This document shows, in pieces, positions 24,910-33,541 of a stretch of DNA of 41,573 nt. This DNA is from Dulcicalothrix desertica PCC 7102 (lineage in GTDB: Bacteria > Cyanobacteriota > Cyanobacteriia > Cyanobacteriales > Nostocaceae). The stretch lies in the NCBI RefSeq assembly GCF_003991905.1, contig NZ_RSCL01000019.1:3054-44626 (forward strand). The letters run 5' to 3'. Positions within the stretch are counted from its first letter, which is position 1, and each line of letters begins with the position of its first letter. Under the pieces are notes generated by a model that worked only from the letters and a program-made list of their open reading frames with translations, did no database searches and was not told where the DNA came from. Made by a program: the position numbers and the translations under genes.

Positions 24910-26091
24910 TTAAGACTGTAAATTAATTGTTTGTTTGCGTTTCCAAGCAAAATGTAGGATATTTATACCTAACTCTTGAGCGGTTCTAATGTCAGTTCGC
25001 GACCGCTGTAATTCTTCATCTAAACCCCATAATCCGCCTAAATTACCAATTGCTAAAATAATTCCGCCGCCAGACAAAAGTTGAATTCTAGTTTGATCCA
25101 TTATTGGCAACGCAGAAAATAAAAACGGCTTTATTCGCAAGGGATGGTCGCGACGAGCTTCTTGTAAAGACTTTAGAGGCGCCTGTAAATGTTGAGCTAG
25201 TACCTGGACTGATTGAATTAGTTCTGTATTTTGAACATCGGCATCAACCAGCAAAGTACCTCCCGAATTCAGGTAGCTTGAAAGCTTCGAGAATTGATGG
25301 TTGTTTAGCGACAAACTCTTACGACCAGTCAAATATAGCAGATCGTAAGGATGCAAATCTCCATCCCAAGTGACTCGTGAAACAGTTTCTACACCCTTTA
25401 AAGCAGGATAAATATCTTCAACTGCGCGCAGTAAATAGGTAAGATTGAAAAAATTTCGGCTACAGTCTTCATCATCAGAATTGATTTGAGCAATTTGAAC
25501 TAAACCTTGGGGTCTTGCCTGTGCTTGACGGCGGTAGCGTAAATCTAAATCGCCGTATCCCGGAAAAAAAATATCGGCAGGTGTGCGAAGTAATACCTGC
25601 TGCGATTGTCTTAACAAGACGCGACAAAGCTCCACATCTGAACGCTCAGGAGGACAGCTTCTCTCGTCAATTCTAAATGTTTCTTGTACGATTTCCTGAT
25701 CGGGGCTTCCCCCCAACTGATCAGGGTCTCGATACTGAGCAACCAAATAAACAGTCACAGGTTCTGATTCCTTTAGCTCAGTTGCAATCCGAAAATTGAT
25801 TTGATGAGGCACTACAATCGGATTCCCTTCTAAATCAATAGCAATTCCTGGCTGAATTTGTACCCAGCGACTGTCTCGATATTGAGCGGCAACTTCTTCT
25901 GGAGCTGGAATTACCCGTACTCCCAACCCGCAAACAATTCCAGGCTGATTAATTGACTGGTAGTGAAGATTTTGGCGTTTGCGCTGATAGTCATGGGCGC
26001 GTTGCCAACGCTCGGCAGTTAAGAGCAAGCCATCTCTAACTTGTTGGCGCTGCATAGGGACAATTGCTGGATTTGGAAAAGGATAGGTCAT
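24910..26091 (-). CDS. Baseplate-associated protein with DUF4159-like C-terminal domain
   Basis: 393 residues. The N-terminal 200 residues (PMQRQQVRDGLLLTAERWQRAHDYQRKRQNLHYQSI, GIVCGLGVRVIPAPEE, IQPGIAIDLEGNPIVVP) match a region found in CIS baseplate loci next to gpI-like genes. The C-terminal half, from about 225, reads like DUF4159, a class-I amidotransferase-like fold: HPYDLLYLTGRKSL, LSSYLNSGGTLLVDAD and LGINILHFAWKRK. I see no clear nucleophile cysteine in the expected place, so a binding or structural role is more likely than catalysis. It is the last gene of the gp25-J-I operon, 36 bp after its neighbour. Confidence 0.75.
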   Translation of the reverse strand: MTYPFPNPAIVPMQRQQVRDGLLLTAERWQRAHDYQRKRQNLHYQSINQPGIVCGLGVRVIPAPEEVAAQYRDSRWVQIQPGIAIDLEGNPIVVPHQINFRIATELKESEPVTVYLVAQYRDPDQLGGSPDQEIVQETFRIDERSCPPERSDVELCRVLLRQSQQVLLRTPADIFFPGYGDLDLRYRRQAQARPQGLVQIAQINSDDEDCSRNFFNLTYLLRAVEDIYPALKGVETVSRVTWDGDLHPYDLLYLTGRKSLSLNNHQFSKLSSYLNSGGTLLVDADVQNTELIQSVQVLAQHLQAPLKSLQEARRDHPLRIKPFLFSALPIMDQTRIQLLSGGGIILAIGNLGGLWGLDEELQRSRTDIRTAQELGINILHFAWKRKQTINLQS

Positions 26092-26127
26092 AAGAAAATC
26101 TCCAATGCAATAAACTAATTTGTATAT

Positions 26128-27201
26128 CTATTCTGTTTTTATCCGAAGGCTGTAGGAGCAAAATGCAGGTTTCTCTTGATCAATTATTCGCCGAACAAGC
26201 TGCTCGTCAATTTCGTTATTAGGCTGGGCACGCAAGCATACATCAAAATGATAAGGCTTGCCACCGCCGAGAATTGCATCTTCACCTACATGGGCTAATC
26301 CAAATAAACATCCTTGACCAAAGGGTTCGGTAATGCTAATCGATTTATCTTCTTCACGGTCAATATGTTCGTCGAGCGGTAAACCTGTATATAAATGTAT
26401 ATAAAATCGAAGTCCCTTACGGGTTCCGCGACAACGATAAATTTCTACCGCGCGTCGAATTAACCGCCTTTGATGAGTTAAATTTAGTTGTGCATCAATT
26501 GGCCAGTCCACCCAGTGAGCTAAAAACGGTAGAAGCGCTTGAGGTGCTGTCAGGGGGTCTAAATGCGCCCACATAGAAGCAAAGCTATTCACTACTGGCT
26601 CGAACGCTTGCTCAAAAATTTTGATAAAGCGATGAATGTAGTCTACTTCTTGATAAACTACTGGTAAATAATTAGTATAAGCACTGCGTGGTCGAACATT
26701 TAGCTCAAAGTTGGATACTTGAATTGGATGTAAACTTACTCCTTCACTCAGGCTTTGGTTAGCATAAATTGATACACAACCTCGAAAGTTGAGTTGGTTT
26801 CCTTTTCTTCCTTGAAGGACATCTTGACCCTCAAAAAAATGATTGGGAATTAGAAACCATAAGTCAGCATGTTTACTTTTCTTGGCAGCTACTTCTATAG
26901 TCACATCTGGCGCCATCCCAAATTGAGGGACACTAGAAGCATCTGTCTGCACCTGACACCATTCCAAAGGGAATGTCCCATCTAGTTTTAAGGTAAGGTG
27001 TTGAGGTTGAGACTCCCAATTTTTAATTTCCAGGGCAATTCGACAAAGTTCTCCCGGATAAATCACAATTTCAGTTTGCTGTTGCAAGCTTTCTGTGGCT
27101 TCAGTTCCAAGCATTCGACTACCACCTTGGGAGGTGGTAACAGACATCTGCATAGGAGATATCTGAAGACTGACTGATTTGGAGGTAAGTACTGGCTGCA
27201 T
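26128..27201 (-). CDS. Baseplate wedge protein, phage tail protein I-like (Afp12-type)
   Basis: 357 residues. The family core is at about 168-270: SAYTNYLPVVYQEVDYIHRFIKIFEQAFEPV, LDPLTAPQALLPFLAHWVDWPID, and RRAVEIYRCRGTRKGLRFYIHLYTG. The first 165 residues are an added beta-rich part (LCRIALEIKNWESQPQHLTLKLDG) resembling an immunoglobulin-like domain, like those in the two tandem membrane proteins at 31321 and 33542. With the J-like protein it forms the wedges that connect hub and sheath. It begins 3 bp after the J-like stop codon. Confidence 0.88.
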   Translation of the reverse strand: MQPVLTSKSVSLQISPMQMSVTTSQGGSRMLGTEATESLQQQTEIVIYPGELCRIALEIKNWESQPQHLTLKLDGTFPLEWCQVQTDASSVPQFGMAPDVTIEVAAKKSKHADLWFLIPNHFFEGQDVLQGRKGNQLNFRGCVSIYANQSLSEGVSLHPIQVSNFELNVRPRSAYTNYLPVVYQEVDYIHRFIKIFEQAFEPVVNSFASMWAHLDPLTAPQALLPFLAHWVDWPIDAQLNLTHQRRLIRRAVEIYRCRGTRKGLRFYIHLYTGLPLDEHIDREEDKSISITEPFGQGCLFGLAHVGEDAILGGGKPYHFDVCLRAQPNNEIDEQLVRRIIDQEKPAFCSYSLRIKTE

Positions 27202-27204
27202 ATC

Positions 27205-29415
27205 CTAAATCCTTACCGCAGATTGGTCTTTTAGAACATTTACACTATGTCCTGTGCGTGCCTGTGGGTCTGCCCAAGAGCAAAGTAAACCCAAGGCGCC
27301 TGGGTCTATATAGCTTACAGGTGTTGTTTGCCTCTGCCAAGATTCCCCATTTTGTTGAATAGGAAATAGTAAAATAGCACCTAAATATTGAATCCCTGGT
27401 ATTTGCTGAAGCAGAGCCATTATATCTGATGGGTAAAGCGGGCGCCCAAAAGGCCAACCCGTCATCTCTTGACCTCCAGTTAAAGGATTGAGGTAGCGAT
27501 ATAGCGTGACTTTGATTTTGTGGACAATCTCAGCTTGAGCGCTTGGGTTATTATAAGCAGGTTCTAGGGTAACTTCAGCTTGAACCGATACGCCAAAATA
27601 GTTAGGCTGCTGTAGCTGCACCTGAACACCTAGCAAACGTCTTTCATCTAGATAGCGCAAAACTTGATCACGCAGAGCCGAATTTAAATTAAAGTTATCA
27701 GGAGCAATCCCACGTCCTAGGGCAATTAGCTCGGTATTAGCTTGAGGCACAACACACACGCTGACCGAGCCGGCTGGTTGGTTAGCAGATGTCGGTAAGG
27801 TTAACGCGCGAGCAATAGCACCACCGCTACCTTTTAGAGTTAAAGCTTCAAAATCTGAAGCCGTCACGGCTCGATCATGCGACCGCAGCATCTGAGGCGC
27901 CCTTAACACGGCTCGCTCAAGAGACTCGGCATCGGCACCGTTAACAGCAGCATGATGATTGGTCACACGGTCTATATAAGGAATTGCTGTCTGCATAAAC
28001 TTCAACGTGTTTGCCTGCACATTTCCCTGTTTGCCACCTCCGGTACGATAGGAAAATATAATTTCAGCACCATAGGGAGGAATAGCCCCATACTGTTGCT
28101 CAATTATTTGCTCGTGCAGGTCATGACCGGGCAAGCGATCTGCTGGCAGCACTTGCTGTAGATAAGCACGAGTTTGCGTTTGCTTCTTAAGCGTTTGAGG
28201 TTCGCGAATGCTTGGTCCAAACTGAATAGTGCCTGCTAATGCATCAACAACATAATGTCGGTCTTGGGGTTTAGAATCAGCAAAATCCTCAACTTTTTGC
28301 CAAATTTCGGCAGGTCTCCCAAAAGGAAGAACAAGCAGTTGCTCTGAGTCTCGGTTCTCTAAAATGGGCGCCGTCTCAACCTCAAAGCTCTGCCCTGGTT
28401 GCCCATCGCTGATACCTAATATTTCCTCTTGTATCAAAACGCACTGACTAGCTTGCACCGATCCGCCAATGGCACGTATCGCAATCGTTTTAATCCGAGG
28501 AGAATTAGTATATCCTGGCTGGTGTGAGCTAAATTCAGTAAGGATACAGCGAATCCAACGACCTCGATAGCCATCAAAACTAGACACAGGCCAGCGTTCG
28601 GGCAGATGTAGAATCACATCACCACTTTGCTCAAAGCTATCATCATCTCCTGCATTCTCATTAAAGCTAAAGCCATTGGTAGTGTCATCTGCTTCCTGTA
28701 AAAGAACCTTTACCCATGATTCACCGTCCCAAGCTTCCCAACTACGGGGAGGATGCTTTGGATCGATACCTGTAGGTGTACCTTGCGCTCCTGTAAAAGC
28801 GATCTCCAAAATAGTTCCTTCCAAAGGGGTATCAGGCTCAATTGTGAGATAAAAGCTATTGCCAGACTGCGGCTTTTGCGGAAATAATTCAAATTCGTGA
28901 GTTACTGCCAAACCGTCATTTTGAGGATGCCATTGCTCAGTGCGATCTTGGAGCGATTTAGGAACATTAGCCGCATCTGGTGCAGAAAATATATGTTTTA
29001 AAGTTGGTTGACCAATTAACAAATCTTGATCGGTAGTAAAAACAATAGCTTCCTGGGTTTCAGTCCGCTCTGTTGCAACTTCTGTTCCGCGCGGGATAGT
29101 ATAGTTTTCCAGTAAATGGGTACTAAGGTAAAAACTCAGCCTAACTTGAGCTGGGGTCGGTGGCTGTAGACGGATTCCCAATAGTTCTAGAAAGGCTATA
29201 TAGTTTTTACGAGGAATCTGATTAAATTGCATCAGCATCTGGTCAGTGAGCCAAGCAAACAGCTCAATTAGGGTAATACCAGGATCGCTGAGATTGTGAT
29301 CAGTCCATTCTGGACAATAGCGGGGAATACGCAGCAGGCATTCTTCTACTAAATCGTCAAAAGTGCGATCATCCAGATGAGAATTGGGAAGTCGAGGTAA
29401 AAAGTCAAAGCTCAT
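27205..29415 (-). CDS. Baseplate J-like protein (Afp11-type)
   Basis: 736 residues. The start FLPRLPNSHLDDRTFDDLVEECLLRIPRYCPEWTDHNLSDPGITLIELFAWLTDQMLMQFN is the canonical opening of putative baseplate assembly proteins. Later segments include RAPQMLRSHDRAVTASDFEALTL and LRDQVLRYLDERRLLGVQVQLQQPNY, with PFGRPLYPSDIMALLQQIPGIQYLG near the end. In the described thylakoid-anchored CIS, extended baseplate parts are implicated in membrane attachment. The middle of this protein (about 170-400) is large, with beta-sandwich-like sequence. It overlaps the gp25-like gene by 4 bp, indicating coupled translation. Confidence 0.92.
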   Translation of the reverse strand: MSFDFLPRLPNSHLDDRTFDDLVEECLLRIPRYCPEWTDHNLSDPGITLIELFAWLTDQMLMQFNQIPRKNYIAFLELLGIRLQPPTPAQVRLSFYLSTHLLENYTIPRGTEVATERTETQEAIVFTTDQDLLIGQPTLKHIFSAPDAANVPKSLQDRTEQWHPQNDGLAVTHEFELFPQKPQSGNSFYLTIEPDTPLEGTILEIAFTGAQGTPTGIDPKHPPRSWEAWDGESWVKVLLQEADDTTNGFSFNENAGDDDSFEQSGDVILHLPERWPVSSFDGYRGRWIRCILTEFSSHQPGYTNSPRIKTIAIRAIGGSVQASQCVLIQEEILGISDGQPGQSFEVETAPILENRDSEQLLVLPFGRPAEIWQKVEDFADSKPQDRHYVVDALAGTIQFGPSIREPQTLKKQTQTRAYLQQVLPADRLPGHDLHEQIIEQQYGAIPPYGAEIIFSYRTGGGKQGNVQANTLKFMQTAIPYIDRVTNHHAAVNGADAESLERAVLRAPQMLRSHDRAVTASDFEALTLKGSGGAIARALTLPTSANQPAGSVSVCVVPQANTELIALGRGIAPDNFNLNSALRDQVLRYLDERRLLGVQVQLQQPNYFGVSVQAEVTLEPAYNNPSAQAEIVHKIKVTLYRYLNPLTGGQEMTGWPFGRPLYPSDIMALLQQIPGIQYLGAILLFPIQQNGESWQRQTTPVSYIDPGALGLLCSWADPQARTGHSVNVLKDQSAVRI

Positions 29416-29837
29416 GATTCCTCCGTCTCTGAAGCTAAATAAAACGGGTAGACAAAACTGTAAGGGTCAGGATGAGATTTCAGTCGATAATCAATAACAA
29501 TATTGAGGCGCCCAACAATTGTATCAGGCACTGCACTCACTTCATCAACCTCAATTCGAGGCTCCCACTTTCGCAATGCTTCTAGTACATATATCTTACT
29601 TCTTAGTAAAGTATCATGATTTAAGGGAGCAAAAGCCAATTCTGATAAGCGACAACCGAAATCAGGACGATAAACACGTTCGCCTAAATCAGTACGCAAA
29701 ATTAACCAAATTGCCTCTTCAACCTTCTGAGCTTCAGAACTTAGCTTAAGTCCTCCCTGCACATTGCTTTGCAATGGGAAAGATAGCCCCGTCCCTAAAT
29801 AGTGATTATGTATTTTTTCATACATTGTATTTGCCAT
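29412..29837 (-). CDS. Baseplate wedge protein gp25-like (Afp9-type)
   Basis: 141 residues, a little longer than the usual 110-130. The GPW_gp25 pattern is present: GTGLSFPLQSNVQGGLKLSSEAQKVEEAIWLILRTDLGERVYRPDFGCRLSELAFAPLN, then ALRKWEPRIEV. The gp25 family nucleates sheath assembly on the baseplate. It is the first gene of the second minus-strand operon. Its ATG is 344 bp from the divergent gene at 30182. Confidence 0.92.
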   Translation of the reverse strand: MANTMYEKIHNHYLGTGLSFPLQSNVQGGLKLSSEAQKVEEAIWLILRTDLGERVYRPDFGCRLSELAFAPLNHDTLLRSKIYVLEALRKWEPRIEVDEVSAVPDTIVGRLNIVIDYRLKSHPDPYSFVYPFYLASETEES

Positions 29838-30181
29838 GCTAATTGGCTCTCAATTTGGGTATAAGATTTAGAATATCTTTCAATTAAAAAGTCTCTATCA
29901 GCCAAAGGTATATAGCATTCCTATATGAGTTGTAAAATTCCTTCTTCTCTTCCTTTGTGTCCTTTGCGTCCTTTGCGGTTCGTTATTTAACGCCTAGCCT
30001 AGGAATAAAGCTTCATGTTCATACCTTTGTCTGATAGACCTTGAAAGCGAAAATTGTAAGATAATGTAAATAGACAAAGAGAAATTTATTTAGATAATTC
30101 AGCATAAATTTTAAATTAGTCTAGCTGAGAAAAGCACCTGTGCATAGAAACAGAAAGCTTAATTACTAATAAGAGGATATT
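29838..30181. other. Divergent intergenic region with a 9-bp tandem repeat
   Basis: This separates the gp25 operon from the plus-strand gene at 30182 and should hold two promoters. The only structure I recognise is a triplicated TCCTTTG(T/C)G unit at 29951-29977, part of a CTTTGCGTCCTTTGCGG-type interspersed repeat common in Nostoc-like genomes. A ribosome site AAGAGGA lies just before the ATG at 30181. No gene is supported here. Confidence 0.6.
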
Positions 30182-30898
30182 ATGGGCAATTGTTTTAGTG
30201 ATCAGCAAGAAAGAAATAGAAATAGAACAAGAGAAGCAAGTCAACAAGAAACAGAATTAGAAAATCTCCCTCCAAATAGAGTTACTCAAAGAAGAACAGG
30301 AGATACTCAGAGGAATACAAGTCTCCTTCCCCAATCTCTATATCCTCCACAAACACAAACGGTTGGACAAAAGTCTAATCCAAGAGAGGTGAGAGGAGAA
30401 GATTTTAATGACTATATGAGGGTAGATAACATGGAAATTGTCCACTGTAAACCAATAAATCAACCTCATGAGGCAGGACATTGCTTTGTAGTCGAATTCA
30501 CTGTGAGAAACACTACATCAGATTATTTGAGGTTTACCAGTGTTCCTCCCGTACAATGGACGGAGATAGAACAAAAACAAGAGAATATAGGGGGAAAAAC
30601 ACAAACAGAACCACCCAATAATCATGACCTGTATGCAGAAAAGCCAGGAGCGCAAACCTTTAATACTTGGCGAACAGTTTGGAATAAAATAATTGCACCA
30701 AACGAGACGATGAAAATACTAATTCAGGATGTACCGAGATTAAGAAATATCAATCAAGATGCCAATGGTCAACCCCGAACGGCCTCTAGACATATAGATT
30801 TTCATATTCAAGTACCAGGAAATAGCCCAAGCATAAGAGCAACTCAGAATATTAGAGTAGTCAACGGAGTCACGCAAGAAATAGATTTTCGTCATTAA
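30182..30898 (+). CDS. Unknown protein starting MGNCFS, next to CIS baseplate genes
   Basis: 238 residues, ribosome site AAGAGGA 5 bp upstream. Residues 1-75 are Arg/Gln/Asn-rich and disordered. Residues 80-236 form a beta-rich domain (MRVDNMEIVHCKPI, GHCFVVEFTVRNTTSDYLRF, TMKILIQDVP, RHIDFHIQVPG, then RVVNGVTQEIDF), reminiscent of an immunoglobulin-like sandwich. No family is recognised. The first residues match the eukaryotic N-myristoylation pattern (Met-Gly, Ser at 6) with a neighbouring Cys4. As a non-core gene in the locus it is a cargo or accessory candidate. Confidence 0.65.
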   Translation: MGNCFSDQQERNRNRTREASQQETELENLPPNRVTQRRTGDTQRNTSLLPQSLYPPQTQTVGQKSNPREVRGEDFNDYMRVDNMEIVHCKPINQPHEAGHCFVVEFTVRNTTSDYLRFTSVPPVQWTEIEQKQENIGGKTQTEPPNNHDLYAEKPGAQTFNTWRTVWNKIIAPNETMKILIQDVPRLRNINQDANGQPRTASRHIDFHIQVPGNSPSIRATQNIRVVNGVTQEIDFRH

Positions 30899-30963
30899 AC
30901 AAGCACAGTTAACGCTGAATTAAAGCCACTTTCTAATATCGTTTAAATTATGAGGTGAAAATC

Positions 30964-31155
30964 ATGGAATCAATTGGAAACTTTTTAGGTAGAATTTTCG
31001 GCGGATTTTTTGATAGATTATTCGACCAAATGAGATATAAAATAACCGTCATTGCTGAAGATAAAATTAGAGAAACGGTTGAAAAACCATTTAATCAAGA
31101 TACAACAACCAGCCAGCAAACAACCAACCATCAAGATAAAAACACCAAAAACTAA
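30964..31155 (+). CDS. Small protein with amphipathic membrane-active-looking N-terminus
   Basis: 63 residues from the ATG at 30964. The GAGGTGA at 30953-30959 is a better ribosome site for this ATG than a start at the GTG at 30955, which lies inside it. Residues 2-22 (ESIGNFLGRIFGGFFDRLFDQ) form an amphipathic helix with aromatic and Gly residues on one side. The middle is charged (AEDKIRETVEKPF) and the last 20 residues are Thr/Gln/Asn-rich. It lies 65 bp after the MGNCFS gene. It could bind a membrane surface or be a small cargo; no homologue is recognised. Confidence 0.55.
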   Translation: MESIGNFLGRIFGGFFDRLFDQMRYKITVIAEDKIRETVEKPFNQDTTTSQQTTNHQDKNTKN

Positions 31156-31320
31156 TCACTCTAATGTTATACTGAGAACGGCTTATAACTTTACTTTTAA
31201 CAAGCGTCACAATCTTTAAGATGCTACCCTGCGGGAAAACTACGTTTACGTTCCTCAGCATGACAAAAGTATAGATTTTACCCGTTCGCATGTTAAAACA
31301 GCCCAAAATTTTTGTTTACT

Positions 31321-33525
31321 ATGCTTGTCAACTCACTTATCGATGCTACCTTGACGGCGCCAAATATATCCTTTCGTCCCGGTGGCCCATCAGTTTCTTT
31401 TGGTGTTTCAGTCATCAACCGCAGCAACCAGTTTGCGTCGTTTCAACTAGAAATTAAAGCGGCAGGAGCAGGTAGACAAAGTAATTGGTATTGCCTTTCT
31501 CCAGATGTATCCACAGCAAAGTCACCCGGTGATCGCACCGATTTTCAAGTTGAGATTTTAGACTCTCCCCTCCCTGATTTTATCGGGGTTGTCAATCTAA
31601 CAGTGAGGGTTTTTTCGCCCCAACTAAAAGAAGAGCGACGATTAGTTTTACGGTTAACGTTAGAACCCAGCGGCAAATTAAACCTACTGCGAATCGCACT
31701 GCCTACCGAGCGGTTTCAAGTCTATCCGCGTAACGTTGTGAATATTCCTGTAACTGTAAAAAACACTGGGTCGCAACCTTTAGAAGTATGCTTACAGTGT
31801 ACAGAACTTGAGCCATCTTGGTTAGTTGGTAGCTTTGAACGATATATACAAATTCCAGCAAATGAAGAGACAACGACAACTTTTCAATGTCAGCCCCCTA
31901 GAGCAGATCGAGTTCAAAGTCGCGATTATAGCTTTATTATAACTGCCAAAAGTCATGTAGGTTCTATTGTTGAAGCACAAGGAATTTTAGAAGTTCTGCC
32001 CGTTGGGTTCATGCAGTTTGAAGTCCAGCCTCAGCAGCAGCGTATTCCAGCTAAAAGACCCTGGCTCCCAAATTGGCGATCGCGTAGCAGTACCTTTCAA
32101 TTGATGTTTAAAAACAATAGCAATTTGTTGCAAACGCTTGATCTCGAAGTACGAGGTCGAGACGCAAAACGATGCCAAATCAAGGTTAGTCCAGAAAAAC
32201 CCGTTCTATCATTGGGAGAAATAACTTCTACAAACCTAATTATCTCACCCCGTCGTCCCTGGATCGGCTGGTCGCGAAAACTAAAATTTGAACTCAAACC
32301 TTGGTTATCAGACCCAAGATTAGGGAGTAGCGACCCAGCAACCCAAATTTTGTTCTTAAAGGTGTTTCCAATCGTACCCCTATGGTTATTACTGGCATTG
32401 CTCTCAATTATTGCAACCGCTATATTTATACCACAGCCTATTACTCATTTGGCTGGCGTTAATGCCGTGCGACTCAGTGGCACGAGTGGTAGATCACCGC
32501 TTGTAATTAGTGCCTCAAGCGACTGTTCAATTCGGACTTGGGGCGTAACAGATTGGGGAACGCCCCAACCTCAAGGTCTATTGAGCAAGGGGACGTTAGC
32601 TAAAACTTGTACTAATGCTCAACCATCATCTTCTAAAGGGCTTCTCGGCATTACTCAACAAGCAATTCATTCGCTAGCATTAACTCCGGTAAAAAATAAT
32701 CAAGTCTTTGCAGGTTTAGAGGATGGAACCGTTCAAGTTTGGGATATTAATACAGGTTCGGGACTTTATACGCTCAAAGACCCTAACGATCAAACAAGCG
32801 ATCGCATTCTGGACTTGATGTTTACTCGCAACTCTCTAAGGCTATATGCTGGCTATGCAAGCGGAACTATTCGCAGTTGGCAAAGGTCGAAGGATGTTTA
32901 TTTTGACTCCAAACCTGCCCAGGTTTTGAAGATACCTGATCGCTTTGCATATCAAGCCTGGTCTTTAGCACTTAGTCCAGATGAAAATATCCTTGTGAGC
33001 GCTGGACAGTTTAAGCGGCTTATATTATGGGATGTGGCAAACTCGCAACCTTGGCAGTTAAAGCTCTCAGAAGATGCTGGAAATCAGGGAGAGCAAAACT
33101 ATTTCTACGATGTCAACTTTGTCCCCAATACTTCCATCTTAGCAGCCTCTGATTCTGATGGTTATGTTACTTTTTGGGATTTAAATCAATGTCAGAAAGC
33201 GGCGCCGAACAAGTCGTTGGAGCAGCTTCCTCAAAAAAACTGCAAACAACTAGTCAGATGGCAGGTCGCAAACAAACCAATTCGCAGTATTCTATTTACT
33301 CCAAATCAACGATGGCTCGTGAGTGCAGGTGATAATGGTCAAATTCAGGCATGGCGTTTGACCCAAAAGTTCACTCCCGATCTAACTCAAAAACCAAAGC
33401 AAATTGGCGCCTCCAAAAGCAGGATAACTTCCTTAGACTTAATTGCTAAAGAGCAGGGAGTTTGGATTGCTAGCGGCTCCGGTGATGCACAAGTTCGCCT
33501 TTATCGCTTTAACTCGGATAATTAA
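31321..33525 (+). CDS. Ig-like / membrane helix / seven-blade WD40 protein
   Basis: Start at the ATG at 31321; a TTG lies three codons upstream. About 734 residues. The N-terminal 340 residues are two or three immunoglobulin-like beta sandwiches (SVSFGVSVINRSNQFASFQLEI; YPRNVVNIPVTVKNTGSQPLEVCLQC; FQLMFKNNSNLLQTLDLEV) ending in RRPWIGWSRKLKFELKPW. One membrane helix follows (IVPLWLLLALLSIIATAIFI, about 350-370). From about 380, seven WD40 units end in RTW, QVWD, RSW, ILWD, TFWD, QAW and RLY, a complete propeller. The next gene is a paralogue in its Ig and membrane parts. A scaffold or anchor linked to the CIS is plausible from position. Confidence 0.85.
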   Translation: MLVNSLIDATLTAPNISFRPGGPSVSFGVSVINRSNQFASFQLEIKAAGAGRQSNWYCLSPDVSTAKSPGDRTDFQVEILDSPLPDFIGVVNLTVRVFSPQLKEERRLVLRLTLEPSGKLNLLRIALPTERFQVYPRNVVNIPVTVKNTGSQPLEVCLQCTELEPSWLVGSFERYIQIPANEETTTTFQCQPPRADRVQSRDYSFIITAKSHVGSIVEAQGILEVLPVGFMQFEVQPQQQRIPAKRPWLPNWRSRSSTFQLMFKNNSNLLQTLDLEVRGRDAKRCQIKVSPEKPVLSLGEITSTNLIISPRRPWIGWSRKLKFELKPWLSDPRLGSSDPATQILFLKVFPIVPLWLLLALLSIIATAIFIPQPITHLAGVNAVRLSGTSGRSPLVISASSDCSIRTWGVTDWGTPQPQGLLSKGTLAKTCTNAQPSSSKGLLGITQQAIHSLALTPVKNNQVFAGLEDGTVQVWDINTGSGLYTLKDPNDQTSDRILDLMFTRNSLRLYAGYASGTIRSWQRSKDVYFDSKPAQVLKIPDRFAYQAWSLALSPDENILVSAGQFKRLILWDVANSQPWQLKLSEDAGNQGEQNYFYDVNFVPNTSILAASDSDGYVTFWDLNQCQKAAPNKSLEQLPQKNCKQLVRWQVANKPIRSILFTPNQRWLVSAGDNGQIQAWRLTQKFTPDLTQKPKQIGASKSRITSLDLIAKEQGVWIASGSGDAQVRLYRFNSDN

Positions 33526-33541
33526 AAGTCCCTTACTAAAA

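Noticed and set aside
24910-26091. DUF4159-like protein as an active amidotransferase
   Set aside because: I could not see a catalytic Cys-His arrangement in the C-terminal domain, so an enzymatic call is not supported.
5788-29837. Type VI secretion system
   Set aside because: No TssJLM membrane complex, TssB/C pair or ClpV is present; the sheath is a single phage-like protein and the ATPase is of the CIS type, although the FHA gene is reminiscent of T6SS control.
33443-33541. Upstream start of the second Ig-like protein overlapping the preceding gene
   Set aside because: These codons are out of frame within the WD40 end of the previous gene; the ATG at 33542 follows its stop and begins the conserved domain.
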